Assembly (NCBI RefSeq): GCF_001949145.1 | Contig: NW_019091372.1 | Location: forward strand, 1,150,239 to 1,214,238 | DNA from: Acanthaster planci | Lineage: Eukaryota > Echinodermata > Asteroidea > Valvatida > Acanthasteridae | Direction of reading: 5' to 3' | Length of the DNA stretch: 64,000 bases | In this document: in pieces, positions 52,301 through 57,975 of the stretch | Numbering within the stretch: the first letter of the stretch is position 1 | Layout of the letters: every line of letters starts with the position of its first letter | Program-made: the position numbers and the translations under genes | Notes under the pieces: model-generated | What the model saw: only the letters and a program-made list of their open reading frames with translations | Databases searched by the model: none | Told to the model about the DNA's origin: nothing

Positions 52301-54560
52301 ATCAGTGATCCCAACGCTGGTTCGCCCTGTCCAGTACGCAGGTCCTGGAACATGTCAGTGAACCAACATCGGGTCACTGATCGCGATCCGGATCCGAAAG
52401 AAACCGGGCCCTCAAATCTGCGATTGACGAACTCCATTTAATTACTGGCTTACCACATAATACACGACAGATCTAGAAACGATACCATGTCCATGCCTGA
52501 AGCTTCTATTCGCCTTGAGCAGAGGCACCCCCTCATCGGTTGAAAAGAGCCACGTTGGTCGTGAGTGTTCAATTTGTTGGCAGCGATTTTACCACGTGCA
52601 TTTCCTTGTCGTTATTGAACCAGCGAAGTTCAGTTCAGTTCCTACCAAAGAAGCCTCTATTACTGAGAAAATAGCGCCCTCCCTTGGTACAGCTCGAGGC
52701 CCATAGGCTTATAGCAGGAGACGCCATCACTGCAGTAGCAATATAGCACGCATGGACTACATTAATTTAGACACGTTTGCTTCAAACAGACTGAGGAATA
52801 TGCTGCTCGCATACGACATAATTACGAGCATTGGCGTGTATCAAAACCACCAGACGTTCGCGCGTATACAACTATGTGATATGGTTTGTTTTACGCACGT
52901 TTATTTATAAGGTAAAAATATCTAAATGTCTTTTCTAGGTTATGTAGTTAATTGAGACGTATTTACGGTGTACGTTGCCCATTTTCAGCTTTCCCTCATT
53001 CTGCCGTTTTCTAAACATTTATACTTTATTTCTGTGTGACCATTCCCAGACTCCTGAAAGTCAAGTAATGAATGGTACGTACTGACAAGTCTTCAATGTT
53101 TTGACTGCCAATCATTGTGTAGAACCAGGACTTACCCTTTTCAAGCTTTTCCGGAGCTGCTCAAACCAGTCTTATCCAGTTTAAACCAGTTCCAAGTAAC
53201 AAGCAGGGACTCAACAGTTTTGTCTTTCCACCCCGCTTCTGTGTTCCTTCATTTTCCGTAAACTCGAGATAACCCCTCTCGCTTAGAACGATTCACCATT
53301 CCACTCCAAACCCTTTCAATTATCGCCCTGCTGTTCTACATTTCTTCTATTTGTTGTTTCATTTTCCCATTTTGCTCAAGCAATACAAATAGCACCTTAC
53401 TATTATCACTCTGCAGTTCCTACAAATTTTGCTTCCAGCGCATTATTTCTGATTCATGTGGCCTCTTTAGACCGCCATTAAATCCTAAGTTTGCAAATTG
53501 TATCCGTCCACAAAACTTTGAAGGTCAAATATTAGTTCCGGTAACGTCTCATTCTTTGGAAACGCGTTTTTAATGTGGCCAACTCTGGCGAAGCCTGACA
53601 TTCGTCATTTAATACCCTGTACTTAAGTTTAAAAAGTTCCTTTGGACAATTTGTCTGTTACTCTGATCGATGTGTGCTATTTGTAAAATGTTTCATACAT
53701 GGGGGCTTTATAAAGTGTACAGTAACTTTGACAAAAGGTTTAATTAAAAAGTGTTTTGCTTTCAATTTTGATGTGAAAAGGTGTCGTATATTGGTAGGAA
53801 TTGTGCAGTACTCTATTTTGTAGAACTTTCTGAGATGTCACAGTGAAAGATAAATATTCCCCGATTCTTATACACGTTGCAAAATCTGTGTTTTTGGTTT
53901 GCCTCAGCAAACTTTCGGTGTTTCTAGAGATGGGTCACGAGTACCAGTGCGTTTCCTTCTGTACTTTTCTTTCCTCCCTCTATCTGTATTGATGGCAAAG
54001 GTTTTAGTTCCTTATTTGTGTATTTTTGTTGCAGTGCAATTAGTAGATCCTTCGAGGCTGCAGGTCACAGGTCACTCATGTCGCCAAACTACACTCCTGT
54101 CAACTTGGAGGGCAACGACCGGCCACGCTCCGCCCTCACCGGCATGGTGGAGAAGGACACCCTGGACGCGCCGAAACCCCATGGGCCGCCCAGGCGCGCG
54201 GAAGGCGGCGGCGCCGCCTCGCCTAAGTCGCAGGAGGGCCGGGTCAAGGAGGGCACCGCCCTCAACGTCAACAACTCGCGCGGCAGCTCCGACGTCACGC
54301 ACGACGTGCCGCTGCTGCGGATCAAGGACGGCATGAGGGCGCCCCTCATCGAGGGCAAGGTGAACAATAAGCTCTTCGACGGGAGCAAGAACCAGGCTAA
54401 TCTGGATCCGCAGGGGAAGGTGCCCACCAACAACAACGTGGCTAACGAGACGGGCGGCCAGAACGACTGCAAGTCCAACGTAAGGAAGGGGGTCGTGTCA
54501 CCCAACTCCAGCACGACGAACGCGCACGTGCAGCATAGCACAACATGCGTCCTTATCTAG
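9662..54560 (+). CDS. Gyc88E-like: Atypical soluble guanylate cyclase, Gyc-88E-like (13 coding exons, 853 aa)
   Basis: The product converts GTP to cGMP under control of a heme-bound gas. Exons: 9662-10343, 32410-32507, 36701-36851, 37154-37195, 41481-41516, 45457-45556, 45791-45920, 46435-46581, 47089-47235, 47474-47630, 51101-51306, 52105-52244, 54035-54560. All introns are GT-AG and the joined frame is open for 853 codons. Seen: H-NOX domain at residues 1 to about 185, with the predicted proximal heme ligand His104 (DNLHEYL) and the heme-propionate motif Tyr133-x-Ser135-x-Arg137; HNOXA region about 205-400; coiled-coil linker about 405-450; class III cyclase domain about 455-645; tail 646-853 ending CVLI. 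Catalytic residues: metal-binding Asp473 and Asp517, guanine-selecting Glu513 and Cys583, transition-state Asn590 and Arg594. Known: insect Gyc-88E cyclases are beta-like, active without an alpha subunit and respond to oxygen. Inferred: this protein behaves similarly. The start is the only Met giving the family-typical MYGLL opening. A closer kinship to vertebrate beta-2 is a weaker alternative. Confidence 0.94.
10804..10856 (+). mobile_element. Family C terminal fragment
   Basis: TCACCGACACCATGAACTGAC followed closely by its inverse (GTGTCAGGTCATG). It looks like two terminal repeats brought together by deletion of the interior. Confidence 0.45.
13234..13264 (+). repeat. TTTTG simple repeat
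   Basis: About four TTTTG units in intron 1. Confidence 0.8.
15505..16005 (-). mobile_element. Non-autonomous DNA element, family C copy 2
   Basis: Inverted, slightly longer copy of 5770-6215. Terminal repeats CACCGACACGACGAACTGAC and, inverted, GTCAGTTCATGCTGTCAGTG. Contains CTTGCTGCCTCACCCATAAA and GAGGAGTGCGCGCCGAA. No coding capacity. Confidence 0.75.
17188..17305 (+). mobile_element. Palindromic MITE, family A copy 2
   Basis: Same architecture as copy 1: GTTTGCATCGCTGTCATCTT at the left, inverted as AAGATGACAGCCATGCAAAC at the right, ending CCCTCTATAG. Confidence 0.8.
18216..18284. repeat. 69-nt hairpin, 27-bp stem
   Basis: GTCTAGATTAGCAAC opposite GTGGTTAATCTAGAC and AATAACTCT opposite AGAGTTATT, with about four mismatches and a 15-nt loop. 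Size is like a microRNA precursor, but a small foldback element is equally possible. Confidence 0.55.
19766..19870 (+). mobile_element. Palindromic MITE, family A copy 3
   Basis: Shares GGTTTGCATG, CTTTTGTTCCAC, GTGGAACAAAAGAACTGCCC and AAGATGGCTACCA with the family, but lacks the left GCCATCTTGCAGG segment, so the left arm has a small internal deletion. Confidence 0.75.
21224..21425 (+). repeat. Tandem repeat, about 2.7 units of 68-76 bp
   Basis: CCATGTTCCAACCAACATAC occurs twice, 68 bases apart, and CACGTGG-GTAGA-CT occurs in three successive units with small indels. Non-coding, in intron 1. Confidence 0.75.
22329..22502 (+). mobile_element. Palindromic MITE, family B copy 1
   Basis: About 174 bp bounded by TACGGCCGTTTCACAATAG and its inverse ending GAATCGCCCGTA. 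Inner arms contain CCAAGAGTTT, CAACGCGTTGGTCAATCACA and the inverse TGATTGGCCAACG. TA at both ends suggests a TA target duplication. Confidence 0.8.
23426..23474 (+). repeat. TTTTG low-complexity tract
   Basis: Interrupted TTTTG units, similar to the shorter tract at 13234-13264. Confidence 0.8.
26572..26699 (+). mobile_element. Palindromic MITE, family A copy 4
   Basis: Nearly matches copy 1 over its length (GGTTTGCATGGCTGCCATCT, then TTTTGTTCCACAGGG, then AAAGATGGCTACCATG), ending AAGCCTCCATA. Confidence 0.8.
27292..27347 (+). repeat. Dispersed repeat, family F copy 1
   Basis: GCATACTCC-ACCATTTTGG then CTCATGTCGCAAC recur at 62600-62654. Confidence 0.5.
27561..27576. promoter_or_regulatory. 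Second X-box-like palindrome
   Basis: GGTAACCATGGTAACC, a perfect 16-bp palindrome with X-box-type half-sites, in intron 1 about 2.2 kb before the one at 29803. Confidence 0.3.
28692..28870 (+). mobile_element. Palindromic element, family D copy 1
   Basis: About 180 bp; AATGGGAGACCTTGAGAC at the left inverts to GTCTCAAAGTCTCCCAATT at the right. The words ACATACTGGTCC and CGCATGCTCGAG lie inside. Confidence 0.7.
29803..29815. promoter_or_regulatory. RFX X-box-like palindrome
   Basis: GTTGCTAGGCAAC fits the X-box pattern (two half-sites spaced by one base) bound by RFX factors. It lies in intron 1 of the cyclase. Motif match only; no functional evidence. Confidence 0.35.
31479..31798 (+). mobile_element. 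320-bp foldback element
   Basis: Two arms of about 115 bp in inverted orientation with roughly 85% identity by eye: for example ATAAAATCTGGTACACTGAG at the left and its inverse near 31773, and ACTAAAGACACTGTTGCT inverted near 31720. Spacer about 85 bp. Confidence 0.75.
32410..32507 (+). CDS. Guanylate cyclase exon 2: start of the HNOXA region
   Basis: Acceptor caacag at 32404-32409, donor gtgagt at 32508. It completes codon 228 (Gly) and ends in phase 0 at residue 260. The peptide ([13 protein letters not shown], then [14 protein letters not shown]) matches the beginning of the HNOXA/PAS-like domain, where a P-x-L then a R-P-x-x-x-F-T-W pattern is typical of soluble cyclases. Confidence 0.93.
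32508..36700 (+). other. Guanylate cyclase intron 2 (4.2 kb)
   Basis: gtgagt to ctctag. I see no exon-like segment, RNA gene or clear repeat in it beyond short poly-T/poly-G runs near 32870. Confidence 0.8.
36701..36851 (+). CDS. Guanylate cyclase exon 3: HNOXA strands and acidic loop
   Basis: Acceptor ttgtctctag, donor gtaaga at 36852. Encodes residues 261-310 plus one base. The first half ([12 protein letters not shown]) is the conserved HNOXA strand. The second half is a Glu/Asp-rich variable loop ending DDEEYK. It ends in phase 1, with G as the carried base, which matters for the microexons that follow. Confidence 0.92.
37154..37195 (+). CDS. Guanylate cyclase exon 4: 42-nt symmetric microexon (putative)
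   Basis: Acceptor tttatttcag, donor gtaagc at 37196. It enters and leaves in phase 1 and reads [14 protein letters not shown] plus one base (T). I recognise no homologue, and it sits in the variable acidic loop. Support is the strong splice sites and the open frame. If exon 4 is joined directly to exon 6 the junction codon is TAG, so a full-length product needs exon 5 whenever exon 4 is used. Confidence 0.6.
37196..41480 (+). other. Guanylate cyclase intron 4 (4.3 kb)
   Basis: gtaagc to tggtcag. Contains the foldback element at 37762-37943. Otherwise AT-rich unremarkable sequence. Confidence 0.6.
37762..37943 (+). mobile_element. 180-bp foldback element in intron 4
   Basis: GAAGCCACCGGCGGCCATCT at the left inverts to AAATGGCCGCCCGTGGCTTC at the right, with matching GTGCCAAATACGAAGG / CCTTTGTATTCGGCAC further in. 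Non-coding. Confidence 0.7.
41481..41516 (+). CDS. Guanylate cyclase exon 5: 36-nt symmetric microexon (putative)
   Basis: Acceptor ttctggtcag, donor gtaagc at 41517. Phase 1 on both sides. With the T carried from exon 4 it reads [12 protein letters not shown] plus one base (G); skipping exon 4 changes only the first residue to Asp. It is acidic and contains two Cys. Its frame joins exons 4 and 6 and also works from exon 3 directly. The peptide has no family counterpart that I know. Confidence 0.6.
42218..42302 (+). repeat. Dispersed repeat, family E copy 1
   Basis: Shares AACCAGC-AAGT-CAGTTCC, ACCAAAG-AGCCT, GCGCCCTC-CTTGGT and CTCGAGGC with 52618-52705. Confidence 0.6.
44633..44804 (+). 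mobile_element. Palindromic MITE, family B copy 2
   Basis: Same layout as the copy at 22329: TACGGGCGATTCACCACAG at the left, TTGTGAAACGCCCGTA at the right, with CCAATCACA and TGATTGGCCAAC in the arms and GTCGACAAATTTCGCGC in the middle. No ORF of its own. Confidence 0.8.
45457..45556 (+). CDS. Guanylate cyclase exon 6: HNOXA core
   Basis: Acceptor ggtaaacag at 45448-45456, donor gtaagt at 45557. Residues 337-369 plus two bases. It carries the highly conserved [20 protein letters not shown], the soluble-cyclase pattern K-G-Q-M then W then F-L-x-x-P. The exact 5' boundary rests on phase (G+AG gives Glu) and on an in-frame TAA upstream at 45450-45452. The polypyrimidine tract is only fair. Confidence 0.88.
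45791..45920 (+). CDS. Guanylate cyclase exon 7: end of HNOXA, start of linker
   Basis: Acceptor tcttttctag, donor gtaaag at 45921. Residues 370-413. The first base completes TTC from exon 6. It reads [19 protein letters not shown], then [16 protein letters not shown], the near-invariant end of the HNOXA region and start of the signalling coiled coil. Confidence 0.95.
45921..46434 (+). other. Guanylate cyclase intron 7
   Basis: gtaaag to ctcacag. Nothing recognisable inside apart from a short poly-C run near 46217. Confidence 0.85.
46435..46581 (+). CDS. Guanylate cyclase exon 8: coiled-coil linker into catalytic domain
   Basis: Acceptor ggctcacag, donor gtatgt at 46582, phase 0 at both ends, residues 414-462. 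Leu/Met heptads ([18 protein letters not shown]) form the dimerising helix. It is followed by [18 protein letters not shown], the helix that leads into the cyclase domain in all soluble cyclases. Confidence 0.96.
46582..47088 (+). other. Guanylate cyclase intron 8
   Basis: gtatgt to gttcag. AT-rich, no feature seen. Confidence 0.85.
47089..47235 (+). CDS. Guanylate cyclase exon 9: first metal-binding Asp
   Basis: Acceptor ttgtgttcag, donor gtgagg at 47236, phase 0 at both ends, residues 463-511. [14 protein letters not shown] contains Asp473, the first of the two metal-chelating aspartates of class III cyclases. [13 protein letters not shown] is the conserved dimer-interface helix. Confidence 0.97.
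47474..47630 (+). CDS. Guanylate cyclase exon 10: guanine-recognition Glu and second metal Asp
   Basis: Acceptor tggttcaag, donor gtaagg at 47631, residues 512-563 plus one base. [15 protein letters not shown] contains Glu513 (guanine recognition) and Asp517 (second metal ligand). [14 protein letters not shown] follows, as in the family. Confidence 0.96.
48004..48127. repeat. Perfect inverted repeat, 60-nt arms, 4-nt loop
   Basis: Left arm 48004-48063, loop CAAC, right arm 48068-48127. The arms are exact reverse complements by base-by-base check. No other copy seen in the window. Confidence 0.95.
49340..49520. repeat. Perfect inverted repeat, 78-nt arms, 25-nt spacer
   Basis: Left arm 49340-49417, right arm 49443-49520, exact reverse complements. 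The spacer repeats ATTCAGAACAT from the end of the left arm and itself pairs (AACATCTT with AAGATGTT). The 12-mer ACAGTTCTTTCA occurs at 49300-49311 and 49521-49532. Confidence 0.95.
51101..51306 (+). CDS. Guanylate cyclase exon 11: Cys specificity residue and Asn/Arg catalytic pair
   Basis: Acceptor acgttgatag, donor gtgaca at 51307 (weak). Residues 564-632. [20 protein letters not shown] leads to Cys583, the second guanine-selecting residue. [14 protein letters not shown] supplies Asn590 and Arg594. The exon ends MKTEVK, whose family continuation (GKG) begins exon 12, so the weak donor is supported by the protein. Confidence 0.95.
51307..52104 (+). other. Guanylate cyclase intron 11
   Basis: gtgaca to ctccag. 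Nothing recognisable inside. Confidence 0.85.
52105..52244 (+). CDS. Guanylate cyclase exon 12: end of catalytic domain
   Basis: Acceptor aatatctccag, donor gtaaat at 52245. Residues 633-678 plus two bases. [13 protein letters not shown] is the last conserved block of the cyclase fold. After it begins an unconserved Ser/Asn-rich tail. A small palindromic element lies 21 bases past the donor. Confidence 0.94.
52266..52412 (+). mobile_element. Palindromic element 21 bp downstream of the exon 12 donor
   Basis: CAGGGCCTGTTTGTTTC at the left and GAAAGAAACCGGGCCCT at the right, with GATCTTGATCAGTGATC against GTCACTGATCGCGATCC inside. A CAGGG terminus recalls hAT elements, but no 8-bp target duplication is visible. 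Confidence 0.55.
52618..52705 (+). repeat. Dispersed repeat, family E copy 2
   Basis: Direct-orientation partner of 42218-42302, with a duplicated CAGTT near the left. Confidence 0.6.
54035..54560 (+). CDS. Guanylate cyclase exon 13: hydrophilic tail ending in CVLI
   Basis: Acceptor tttttgttgcag at 54023-54034; stop TAG at 54558-54560. Residues 679-853. The tail is rich in Gly, Asn, Pro, Ser and charged residues, probably disordered, with Ser-Pro sites (SLMSP, ASPKS, VVSPN). The final residues CVLI fit the CaaX prenylation pattern. The exon is strongly GC-rich in its first half, unlike flanking DNA. The frame joins exon 12 exactly (AG+T gives Ser). Confidence 0.88.
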
Positions 54561-55084
54561 GAAAAGCGCCGTCATCAGTAAAATTCCAAGTTGGAGAATT
54601 TTTGAAGGAAAGGTTTGTAACCGACGAAGCAAAGTCAGTTTCTTCACATACATGCGTGGTACCTCTTCATGAAATCACACCATCTATGGTTGACGTGGAA
54701 GAAAACATGTCATTTAACATGGACGTATTCAGTGCAGCCGTATCCTCCTCTTCCAATCTTTATTCTCTTTTCTGGTAATGACCTTTGATATGCAAGACGC
54801 TACTTGCTTAAGTTCCAGTTATATGCCCTTCAAAATTCAGTAGGTAGCAAGCAAGAGGAATCCTTAAAGGGTATAAAAAAATGATAAACCTTGGAAAATC
54901 CGGCCAGTCTAGTTTTTAACGAAAATTCTGGCACTTTACTGAGCAATGAGCCCCCTTCCAAGGTCCTTCATTGCCTGTTTCTATGCTGCGTATTTTGGTG
55001 TAGGACCTACCATCATCTGGTATGCATTGCCTTTTGACACTTTGCCCCGTTTAAACCGAAATTTGCAGTAACAAATTAGTATTC

Positions 55085-55090
55085 AATAAA
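55085..55090 (+). terminator. Candidate poly(A) signal for guanylate cyclase
   Basis: AATAAA about 525 bases after the stop. It is an exact hexamer in an AT-rich setting, but the hexamer also occurs by chance, so this is a weak call. Confidence 0.3.
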
Positions 55091-55433
55091 ATGTATTCCC
55101 AAATTGAGTACTGCGAAAAAAATCGGTCAAATGGTGCTCCTCTGTTGAAGCGAATATGTAGCTTTCTTTGTTTGGCAATGCTGTCTGTGTTATCCACATT
55201 ACGAAAGTTGAAATTCGTGTCTTGAATTGTATATTGGTCCTGCAGGCCTATAGACCCAAAGGAGCTTAGATTGTGCACGCGTTTCATTGGTCCATGCACG
55301 TGTACTCTTCTGTCTAGCCATCCATTCGCAAGTGAAATAGTCTGGTGGCCAGAATTTTTATGATAATTTTTTGGCATCGATCATGAGAGGCTGGAGCTAC
55401 ACTACTTCCTGGCTGGTTCGCGTGCCTTGTTCG

Positions 55434-55554
55434 GTCGTGTCTGAATTATTTGGCTGTGGCTTGCAATTTCTCGCAAGTCTATGGCTGTGGCTGCAGCCAC
55501 CTCCCATAGAGTGACGTGTAATTTCAAGTCACAGCCAAGTAATTCAAACACGAC
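55434..55554. repeat. 121-nt nested palindrome
   Basis: Outer 25-nt arms (GTCGTGTCTGAATTATTTGG against CCAAGTAATTCAAACACGAC) enclose an inner palindrome around GTGGCTGCAGCCAC. Probably a MITE relic. Confidence 0.6.
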
Positions 55555-56630
55555 TTTACCGTCTTAGCCGTCGTTCAAATGCTTTCGGGAAATGCTTGTT
55601 TGGCGTTCAACCGCGAACAGAAAACACTGATTACCAGCACTGGTGGCATGTCAGAGTATTTTCGTGCCAAGTAAACGGCCCAGATTGACCACAATGTTTC
55701 GTATTGATGGGAGAGCTCACGTGTGCTAGGTCAATACTGGTGTCTTATGATGGTGAATTTATGTGACGAGAGACCGTGTAAGTTTCAGAACATTTTGGAA
55801 CGCATTTAAGGTATCTGACATGTGGACCGTCCAATTAGCTTTCTTGGTATAGGTACCTCATAGTTGACCAAGAGCTCTGAGATTTGGAGAGGGTTCTTCA
55901 GTATATGCACAACTACACTGAGAACTGGCTTAGTACACTGCCAATGGCCTTTCCTTGAGTTATATGTCTCAGTAGTCGGTAATCCGGAAAAAGTCCTCTC
56001 CGTGCCGGTTATGGACAAAAGTATTACGTCATCCTCACGGGGCTGGTCCCCTTAACTCGCACGATGTGCCTTCTGTCCGGTGGGCGTTTCCCCGGGAGCT
56101 TACTTTCAAAACAAATGGGGCGTGGCAGATGTATGAAGAGAATACTGACATTGACATCTTACGTAAGCCTTTTTTATTCAGGGCATTTCCATTAACGGAG
56201 GCAGGGACGTACCAGTAGCGTTTTGCTTCTGCCGTCAAGACGAACAAAGCCTGGAAATTTCCTCAGGCACTGTCGCGATTGCATACGAAGATATGCTTTT
56301 TAAAGAACTCACGCTGAACAGTATCGTCTTGGAAATTGATAATGCTGGTTATAATTGCAGCGTGACGGTACCGTCAGTATTCTGTTCATTACCCTCTGGA
56401 GCATACTTCGGAAGTGGTTGAGGTCGTTCATTGCCAAAATGGTAATGCGAAGGCATCACTGTGACTTATTGCCACTGTAGTTGGTATCTATGGCAACCGG
56501 TGTAAGCCGGCGGATTCCATTCCTTGAAGGAGGGGTTGAACTTAAGGCAGCTTAGGACGTTTCCCAATCTTGGCTCTGTCTCCATCTGAAGCTCTGGCTC
56601 GGAAATCGAAACCTATTGAGGCCTACACTT

Positions 56631-56756
56631 ACCAATGAGGGACTTTGAGACGCCGGTGGCAATATACTGGTCCTTTTTCACAGTATCGCGTGTGTCCAGA
56701 ACAACGCGCGCATGCTCAGAACTACTACAAAGGACCAGTATGTTATAATTGCGTTA
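56631..56756 (+). mobile_element. Palindromic element, family D copy 2 (truncated)
   Basis: Shares GGGACTTTGAGACGC, ATACTGGTCCTTTTTCA and GCGCATGCTCAGAACT with 28692-28870, but the outer right arm after GGACCAGTATGTTAT is missing. Confidence 0.65.
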
Positions 56757-57916
56757 TGATACCATTACGTTATGATACCAAAGCTGGAAATTGATGTTTC
56801 AAATGCTAAAGCATTTCTAGCCATTCCACTTGATGGAGAGCTCATTGGAGGGGGCCATACGATTTGAATTCTCGGTTTGGGGGTCAGGATTAATTTGACA
56901 AAATGACAATTGCCTGTTGTGTTTCATCCGGAGCGGAAATCTTCAGACATGTTGTACCTAGGAGAACTTGCATCCAATTTAATGAGCCAGGTGCGTATTT
57001 CAAAAAGCCAAGGTCTTTTGGGAACAAAACGCGCGCGCCAGTCGGTGTATGGCTATGCTGATAGGACAGACTTTCACGCACGCGCGTAGCTGTTCCCAAA
57101 TAGCCTTGTAATGAGCATGTGCCATTGGAATACGGAACTGGCTCATTTGATTTGATTTGTTTTGCAATGGCGGATCGAACAGTTCTTACAATACTTGGTT
57201 TCTGAGGTAGGAAGTATGCATCGATGATATTCAGTCTAAAAGAAAAAAGTACTTTGCAAATAAATAAGTGATTCTATTACCGAGAGGCAGTATTTTGTCA
57301 ATAACGTATTTTAATCTAAATGAAGGTGTGTTGTAGGGTTTAAATTCTGTTTCGTAGATTTTACAAATCAGAATCGTCATTATGAAATTAGTAATGGTGA
57401 TTTGTAAGTTGGATGCTGTAAATTGTATTTGACTAAATTGTAAATATTGTTCACATCTGGTGTAAATTTCCTAGAAACGGGTACCCAGACTTCTATTTCA
57501 ATTTTAAATGCTGAGGTAGTTGTGACTCGAGGTTCCCCTCGATTTATCCGAATTTTATCGGATGCTTTTTACAGTCCTGCGGCGTCCATATTGACATGTC
57601 CCCTGACTGCGCCCTTCTAAAAATAAAGCAACCGAAATCATTGTCCCCCGCAGGGTCGAGACTGTTTGCTTCGCTTGCCTACAAAACAATGGACGGGGGA
57701 AATGTTCCGAAGTCAGAAAAGTGTGTGTTGCTTGTATTAGTCTTTTTAAAGGAAGATAATGTCGTTTTGAAAATATTTTATTTTATCAACAATGTATATG
57801 AATACGACAGTGGTCTAACATATAACGCTGTGCAGGAAATTAATGCCTTGTTTCAAATCAACATTCAAACGTGGGTTTATTCTCACAGTCATAGTTCCTG
57901 TGGCTGTCTGCTTACC

Positions 57917-57975
57917 TTAACCCTAACAGTCCTCAGTCCTCCAACAGGTGAAGGATTGAGGACTGTTAGGGTTAA
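57917..57975. repeat. 59-nt hairpin, 24-bp stem
   Basis: TTAACCCTAACAGTCCTCAG opposite CTGTTAGGGTTAA, one mismatch over 24 pairs, 11-nt loop. It contains TTAGGGTTA once only, so it is not a telomeric array. Confidence 0.65.

Larger units (their letters stand above)
52245..54034 (+). other. Guanylate cyclase intron 12 (1.8 kb)
   Basis: gtaaat to gttgcag. Contains the palindromic element at 52266-52412 close to the donor and a repeat copy at 52618-52705. Confidence 0.85.

Noticed and set aside
54089-54541. Antisense ORF across exon 13
   Set aside because: Shadow of the GC-rich coding exon; the sense frame is fixed by phase with exon 12.
54545-54778. 77-residue ORF overlapping the cyclase stop
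   Set aside because: A frameshifted continuation would remove CVLI and needs no known mechanism. Treated as 3' untranslated sequence.
57960-57972. Possible telomeric repeat TTAGGGTTA
   Set aside because: Only one and a half units inside a hairpin arm; no tandem array.
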